In this document: positions 30,660 to 35,311 of the stretch, piece by piece
Position numbering within the stretch: position 1 is the stretch's first letter
How the letters are laid out: each line of letters begins with the position of its first letter
Source: an uncultured Synergistaceae bacterium
GTDB taxonomy: Bacteria > Synergistota > Synergistia > Synergistales > Aminiphilaceae
Assembly: GCA_937868015.1 (NCBI GenBank)
Contig: CALMLW010000006.1
Location: forward strand, 1 to 35,311
Reading direction: 5' to 3'
Length of the DNA: 35,311 bases
Made by a program: the position numbers and the translations under genes
Notes under the pieces: model-generated
The model's database searches: none
What the model saw: the letters and a program-made list of their open reading frames with translations, nothing else
What the model was told of the DNA's origin: nothing

Positions 30660-33443
30660 ATGGCAAAAGATTATAAGGATAAAATGAACCTTCCCCGGAC
30701 ATCTTTCCCCATGAGGGCCAATTTAGCCGCCCGGGAACCAGAGCTTCTGGAGTTCTGGAAAAGATCCGAAGTTTACGCCAAACTCCTGGCTCGTCCCAGC
30801 GAGGCCACCTTCGTGTTGCACGACGGCCCCCCCTACGCCAACGGCAACATCCATATCGGTACCGCCTTCAATAAAATTCTCAAGGACTTAATCCCCAAGT
30901 ACAAGAGCATGCGGGGCTTTCGGGCGCCCTACGTGCCGGGGTGGGATACCCACGGCTTGCCCATAGAGCTGCGAGTGCTTAAAGAAGGAGGCATTTCCAA
31001 GGAGCAGATCAATCCGGTGGAGCTACGGCGGCGATGCATGGCGTATGCCTCTCGCTTCCTGGACGTCCAAAGGGAGGAGTTCCGGCGCCTGGGAGTCTTT
31101 GGAGACTGGGAAAATCCCTATGTGACCTTCCTGCCGGAGTACGAAGCGGCCCAGCTGGGGGCCTTTGCGGACATGGTGGAGCGGGGATTGGTATACAAGG
31201 GACACAAACCCGTTTACTGGTGTACGGACTGTCAGACCGCCCTGGCGACGGCCGAGATCGAATACGAAGACAAAAAATCTTTGGCGGTCTATGTGAGCTA
31301 CCCCATGCCGGAGGCTCAAAACCGCTTTGAATCCCTACGAGGAGAAGAAGTTTCGGTGGTAATCTGGACCACCACACCCTGGACCCTGCCCGCCAGCATG
31401 GCCGTGGCGTTCCACGGGGAATACGAATACATCTTCGTCCGCGAGGTAGGGGGAAAGGTGCTCCTTCTGGCCAAGGATCTCCGGGAACGCTTCTCCCAGG
31501 AGACGGGGCTGGAGCTCGGGGAAGTCCTCCAGAGCTGCAGAGGCCGGGATCTGGAAGGATTGACGGCCCGCCACCCGTTCTACGACAAGTCCTTGGCCTT
31601 GGTTTTGGCGGATTATGTGGAGCTTGACCAAGGCACGGGGTGCGTCCACACCGCTCCGGGGCATGGGGTGGACGACTTCGAGACCGGAATAAAATATGGC
31701 CTGGACATCTACAACCCCGTGGACGACCGGGGGTACTTCGTGGAAGGCGTTCCCCTGGTAGGAGGCCTTTCCCTGGACCAGGGATCTCAGCGAGTGTTGG
31801 ATGTCCTGCGAGAGTCCGGCCGATTGCTGAAGCAAGGTCCCATCGTGCACTCCTATCCCCACTGCTGGCGGTGCAAAAAACCGGTTATATTCCGGGCTAC
31901 GGAGCAGTGGTTCATCGCCGTGAGCGCCTTTCGCGACCAGGCATTGCAGGAGATCGAGCGGGTACAATGGGTCCCCGCTTGGGGTGAAGATCGCATCGCC
32001 AACATGGTGCGGGAACGCTCAGACTGGTGTATAAGCCGCCAGCGCATTTGGGGCGTCCCCATCCCCGCCTTCACCTGCGACGGTTGTGGCCAGGTGGTGC
32101 TCACTCCGGATCGGGTGCGCCGGGTTCAGGAGCAAGTACGCACGGCGGGCAGCGACATATGGTGGAGCGCGTCACCGGAAGATCTACTAGGGGACTTGGC
32201 CTTTTGTCCCTCCTGCGGTGCCAGACATCTTCGCAAGGAAACGAACATCATGGACGTGTGGTTCGATTCCGGAGTGAGCCACCTGGCGGTGCTCGAGCTC
32301 CGCCCTGGCCTCACTTGGCCCGCCGACCTCTACTTGGAGGGAAGCGATCAGCACCGGGGGTGGTTCCAGACATCGCTCCTCACCTCCGTGGCCACCCGCC
32401 AAAAGGCCCCTTTTCGGGCCGTCCTGACCCACGGCTTCATCGTGGACGGAGAGGGGAGAAAGATGTCCAAGTCCCTGGGGAACGTCATGGTGCCCCAGGA
32501 GATCATCGGCGAATTCGGAGCCGATATCCTGCGTCTCTGGGTGGCCTCCACGGACTATCGCAACGACATAAGGATCTCTAAGAAGATCGTCGACAACTTG
32601 GTGGAGTCCTATCGGCGTATCCGCAACACCGCCCGGTTTCTCCTGGGAAACCTCTACGACTTCTCCCCGAAGGATCACCAAGTCCCCGGGGACCAGATGG
32701 AAGAGATGGATCGCTGGGTGCTCTCCCGCCTCCAGGACGTGGTGCGTAAGGCCACGGAGGGTTTTGAAAGCTACGAGTTCCACGTGCCAAGCTTCATCAT
32801 CCACCAGTTCTGCGTCAACGACATAAGCGCCATCTTCATGGAAACCGCCAAAGATCGCCTTTATGCCAGCGCGCCAGGGGATAGGGAGCGCCGGAGCTGT
32901 CAGACGGTGATGTGGGAGCTTTTGGGGACCTTGACGCGCCTCCTGGCCCCCGTGCTGAGCTTCACCGCAGAAGAAATTTGGCAGCAAATGAGAAAAATCG
33001 ATGACTGCCTGCCCGAAAGCGTCTTCCTGGCTCCCTGGCCCGAGGCCCGGGGTGAGTGGATCGATGCCGCTCTGGAGGAGAGATGGCAGACCATACTCCC
33101 GGTGAGGAGCGCCGTGGTCCGGGCCCTGGAGAAGGCCCGCGCCGAGCTGGGCATCGGTCAATCCTTGGAAGCGGCGGTTTCCGTGACGGTGCCTCCGGCG
33201 CTGGAGCCCCTCATGGCATCGTCTCCGGTGGCCTTCTGGGCCGACTTGTGCATCGTCTCCGCCTTCTCATGGAGCCTCGCCTCCGACACGTCGAAGGACA
33301 CCGATGAAGTCGAAGTGGCGATCTCCCGGGTGGAAGGCGACAAGTGCCCTCGTTGCTGGAAATACTCTTCCTCCCCCGAGGGGGAGGAAAAACTCTGTCC
33401 CCGCTGTGCGGACGCCTTGCGCCGCATGGAAACCTCCGCGTGA
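30660..33443 (+). CDS. ileS: isoleucyl-tRNA synthetase
   Basis: A 927-residue class I synthetase charging tRNA-Ile. Visible are the HIGH-type motif in GPPYANGNIHIGTAFNKILK (about residues 56-75), WDTHGLPIE, the editing domain with VIWTTTPWTLPASMAVAF and GTGCVHTAPGHGVDDF, and KMSKS in GRKMSKSLGNVMV (about 599-611). The C-terminal zinc-binding motif has CPRCWKYS and CPRCADALR. This is the bacterial IleS type 1 plan. ATG 30660 has AAGGAGG seven bases upstream. It overlaps the next gene by four bases. Confidence 0.97.
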   Translation: MAKDYKDKMNLPRTSFPMRANLAAREPELLEFWKRSEVYAKLLARPSEATFVLHDGPPYANGNIHIGTAFNKILKDLIPKYKSMRGFRAPYVPGWDTHGLPIELRVLKEGGISKEQINPVELRRRCMAYASRFLDVQREEFRRLGVFGDWENPYVTFLPEYEAAQLGAFADMVERGLVYKGHKPVYWCTDCQTALATAEIEYEDKKSLAVYVSYPMPEAQNRFESLRGEEVSVVIWTTTPWTLPASMAVAFHGEYEYIFVREVGGKVLLLAKDLRERFSQETGLELGEVLQSCRGRDLEGLTARHPFYDKSLALVLADYVELDQGTGCVHTAPGHGVDDFETGIKYGLDIYNPVDDRGYFVEGVPLVGGLSLDQGSQRVLDVLRESGRLLKQGPIVHSYPHCWRCKKPVIFRATEQWFIAVSAFRDQALQEIERVQWVPAWGEDRIANMVRERSDWCISRQRIWGVPIPAFTCDGCGQVVLTPDRVRRVQEQVRTAGSDIWWSASPEDLLGDLAFCPSCGARHLRKETNIMDVWFDSGVSHLAVLELRPGLTWPADLYLEGSDQHRGWFQTSLLTSVATRQKAPFRAVLTHGFIVDGEGRKMSKSLGNVMVPQEIIGEFGADILRLWVASTDYRNDIRISKKIVDNLVESYRRIRNTARFLLGNLYDFSPKDHQVPGDQMEEMDRWVLSRLQDVVRKATEGFESYEFHVPSFIIHQFCVNDISAIFMETAKDRLYASAPGDRERRSCQTVMWELLGTLTRLLAPVLSFTAEEIWQQMRKIDDCLPESVFLAPWPEARGEWIDAALEERWQTILPVRSAVVRALEKARAELGIGQSLEAAVSVTVPPALEPLMASSPVAFWADLCIVSAFSWSLASDTSKDTDEVEVAISRVEGDKCPRCWKYSSSPEGEEKLCPRCADALRRMETSA

Positions 33444-34441
33444 CGGAAGACCATCGCCCCCCCGCCCCATCGCCGGAGGTGGATCCTGGGGATCTGGGGG
33501 AAGAAGACCAGGGGCCCCCCCCCGGCGATGGGGCTACGGTGGTGACCGTCTCCCTACCCGCCACCCATGCGAAGGAGAGGTTGGATCGGGTAGTGGCCCG
33601 GGAGCTGGGGCTGACTCGCTCCTTCGCCACCAAATTGATTCGCCGGGGACATGTGGCCTTGGACCCTCCGGAACGGGTCAAGCCTTCTTTTCAGTGTGGA
33701 GGGGGGGCGGTGCTCCGAGTGATCCTCCCCCCTCCGCAGCGCCTGGAGCTAGAGCCCGAGCCGGTCCCCTTTGACGTGGTGTTTTCCGATTTAGACTGCA
33801 TTGTCGTACATAAACCCGCCGGGGTGGTAGTGCACCCCTCCCCGGGGCATTGGCGAGGCACGCTGGTCCACGGCCTACTACATGCCTTCCCGGACATCGG
33901 AGCCGTTAATGGCATCGTGCGCCCGGGAATCGTGCATCGTTTGGACGCAGGAACCTCGGGGTTGATGGTGGTGGCCCGAAACATGTGGGCCCACGACGCC
34001 CTTTCCCGGTCTTTCCGGGATCGGCGCGTGCGTAAACGCTACCTTGCCTTGATTCACCGTCCCCCGGCTTGGACGCGCCAGGAAATTCGCCTTCCCATCG
34101 GCCGAGACCCGGGACACCGCCTTCGCATGGCGGTAAACGCCGACGGACGGGAGGCCCTCACGGAGGTTTTGGTGCTTCGAAATCTCCCTCGCCACGCCCT
34201 GGTGGCCTGCGACCTACACACCGGAAGGACGCATCAGATCCGCGTCCACCTGACTTTTCTGGGACACCCTTTGGTGGGAGACCGGCTGTACGGCTCATCC
34301 TATCCGCTGCCGGAAGGCTTTGATCGGGTATTCTTGCACGCTTGGCAGCTGGCCTTTCCTCACCCCCGCACGGGGGAGCTTCTGAGTTTTCAAGCTCCTT
34401 TGCCGAAGGATCTACTCTCGGTTTTGCAAGCCCTGCGCTAG
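33440..34441 (+). CDS. RluA/RluD-family pseudouridine synthase
   Basis: The 333-residue protein has a disordered Pro/Asp/Glu/Gly-rich start (about residues 1-32) and then an S4 domain (AKERLDRVVARELGLTRSFA). The catalytic domain shows VVHKPAGVVVHPSPGHW, the active-site motif GIVHRLDAGTSGLMVVAR (essential Asp), and TGRTHQIRVHLTFLGHPLVG. RluD-type proteins modify 23S rRNA helix 69; RluC and others share the motifs. The start is GTG overlapping ileS (GTGA); an internal GTG at 33539 would remove the disordered start. Confidence 0.9.
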   Translation: MTEDHRPPAPSPEVDPGDLGEEDQGPPPGDGATVVTVSLPATHAKERLDRVVARELGLTRSFATKLIRRGHVALDPPERVKPSFQCGGGAVLRVILPPPQRLELEPEPVPFDVVFSDLDCIVVHKPAGVVVHPSPGHWRGTLVHGLLHAFPDIGAVNGIVRPGIVHRLDAGTSGLMVVARNMWAHDALSRSFRDRRVRKRYLALIHRPPAWTRQEIRLPIGRDPGHRLRMAVNADGREALTEVLVLRNLPRHALVACDLHTGRTHQIRVHLTFLGHPLVGDRLYGSSYPLPEGFDRVFLHAWQLAFPHPRTGELLSFQAPLPKDLLSVLQALR

Positions 34442-34459
34442 GAATCCCCGAGATATATA

Positions 34460-34468
34460 TGATAGAAT
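34460..34468 (+). promoter_or_regulatory. extended -10 promoter candidate
   Basis: TGATAGAAT, an extended -10 element, in an AT-rich ATATATATGATAG stretch 200 nt before the flavoprotein gene. No good -35 is seen. The intervening leader (to 34665) holds a CCGCC/GGCGG hairpin at about 34580-34592 and no gene that I can support. Confidence 0.45.
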
Positions 34469-34665
34469 GGGGATGTCGACACTACACTAAACCGTCGCGT
34501 TCGTCGGAGCGTCGGCTCGGGCAAGGTCTTGTCGTGACGTCGCTTTCCGCCGTCTTAGGGAGGGTTTTTTGCGAAAGACCGCCGATGGCGGGCCGGGGCG
34601 AAAAAAATCAAGGTGCCCCAGTGCCAAAGCGAGATCCGGAGAAGGTCAAGAAAGGGGGTAAGAAC

Positions 34666-35223
34666 ATGAGTCGCATTTCCGTTCTCCTGGGGAGCCCTCG
34701 AAAAGGGGGCAACAGCGAAACCATGGCGGAGGAGATCTTGGCCCACGCCCCGGCGGGGAGCTCCATAGATCGCATTGTTCTCTCCTCGCTCCGCCTGGAA
34801 GGATGCCGAGATTGTCGCCGCTGCTGGAGTGGAGGAACGCCCTGCGTGATCCCCGACGACATGTCAAAAGTGTATCGCTCCTTGGATCAGGCGGACCTCA
34901 TTTTTTTCGTGACACCGCTTTACTGGTACAGCTGGAGTACCTCGATCAAGGCCGTATGGGACCGCCTTCTTCCGTACTGCACGCCTTCAGCTCCCCGTTC
35001 ACTACAGGGGAAAAGAGCGGTATTGGTGGCCTCGGCAGGGGACGATGGCACCGATTGTTTTGACGGACTGCGATTTTCTATGAAAAAATCCTGCGATCTG
35101 CTGGGGGTCTCCGTCGTGGAAGAGTTTCTGGAAGGGGAGTTGATGGGTCCCGAGGACGCCAAGCGAAGGCCGACGCTGCTTCAAAGGCTCAAGGAACGCG
35201 GGGGGGCCCTTTTCCATCCCTAG
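34666..35223 (+). CDS. Isf-like iron-sulfur flavoprotein / NADPH-dependent FMN reductase family
   Basis: The 185-residue protein has a flavodoxin-like fold: the FMN phosphate loop LLGSPRKGGNSETMAEEIL (about residues 7-25), then FVTPLYWYSWSTSIKAVWDR (about 84-103). A compact cysteine motif, Cys47-x2-Cys50-x2-Cys53-x6-Cys60, nearly matches the [4Fe-4S] site of archaeal iron-sulfur flavoprotein (Isf). It likely carries FMN and a cluster and moves electrons, for example in oxygen or peroxide defence; the partner is unknown. Start ATG has AAAGGGGG upstream. The frame is open upstream to 34342, but that part is not protein-like. Confidence 0.82.
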   Translation: MSRISVLLGSPRKGGNSETMAEEILAHAPAGSSIDRIVLSSLRLEGCRDCRRCWSGGTPCVIPDDMSKVYRSLDQADLIFFVTPLYWYSWSTSIKAVWDRLLPYCTPSAPRSLQGKRAVLVASAGDDGTDCFDGLRFSMKKSCDLLGVSVVEEFLEGELMGPEDAKRRPTLLQRLKERGGALFHP

Positions 35224-35267
35224 GGACTTCTTGGAGCCTCCGCCCTTTTTTCGCCGCCCTTTCCCCC

Positions 35268-35296
35268 TTGACGGATAATCTCTGGGGTGGTATCAT
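35268..35296 (+). promoter_or_regulatory. promoter at the right end of the window
   Basis: TTGACG (35268-35273), a 17-bp spacer and TATCAT (35291-35296): a near-consensus promoter reading rightward to a gene outside the window. Confidence 0.72.
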
Positions 35297-35311
35297 TCCC
35301 CTTGCGCTGTC

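Overview
The window is GC-rich and densely packed. About thirty protein genes lie mostly head to tail on the + strand, with many 1-20 nt stop/start overlaps and frequent GTG or TTG starts. The gene set combines a diderm marker (an LpxL/HtrB-type lipid A acyltransferase) with genes typical of Firmicutes-like lineages (Veg, RemA/DUF370, B. subtilis-type PurR, RqcH/NFACT, ScpA/ScpB). A TRAP-type 4TM/12TM fusion transporter and an iron-sulfur flavoprotein-like reductase fit an anaerobe. My best inference is a member of Synergistota; this rests on gene content only, since no database search was possible.

Layout. 1-3.4 kb: a degenerate ZnuA-like binding protein, then veg, ispE, purR and a small ferredoxin; the veg-ispE-purR order recalls the B. 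subtilis chromosome. 3.5 kb: a CAU tRNA with its terminator. 3.6-17.4 kb: one long housekeeping series: nif3-like, trpS, scpA, scpB, rluB-like, an HDOD gene, cmk, plsC, hflX, yicC, remA, gmk, rpoZ, coaBC, priA and der. It covers translation, chromosome segregation, nucleotide and CoA synthesis, lipid synthesis and replication restart. 17.5-17.9 kb: an HU gene with a basic tail, its own promoter and a strong terminator. 18-19.8 kb, minus strand: ksgA, tRNA-Pro(GGG) with an excellent promoter, and a UPF0316 membrane protein. 20-23.4 kb, plus strand: a beta-CASP metallo-beta-lactamase nuclease, a GT-B-like protein and the lipid A acyltransferase. 23.4-26.6 kb: a 4-oxalocrotonate tautomerase (-), an unrecognised 309-residue protein (+) and RqcH (-). 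26.6-30.6 kb: tRNA-Ala(CGC), about 500 nt of hairpin-rich DNA with several terminator-like structures, a DUF1850 protein and the TRAP fusion permease. 30.6-35.3 kb: ileS, an rluD-like gene, an Isf-like flavoprotein, and a good promoter reading out of the window.

The most unusual items are: a PriA that has lost its Walker A lysine and other helicase motifs but keeps its zinc cysteines; the structured, terminator-rich interval between tRNA-Ala and the DUF1850/TRAP pair, which also holds a previously uncalled 54-codon ORF; a ZnuA-like protein lacking the expected histidine ligands; and an unrecognised protein behind a short cluster of GTCAC half-sites. I found no CRISPR array, insertion sequence or prophage.
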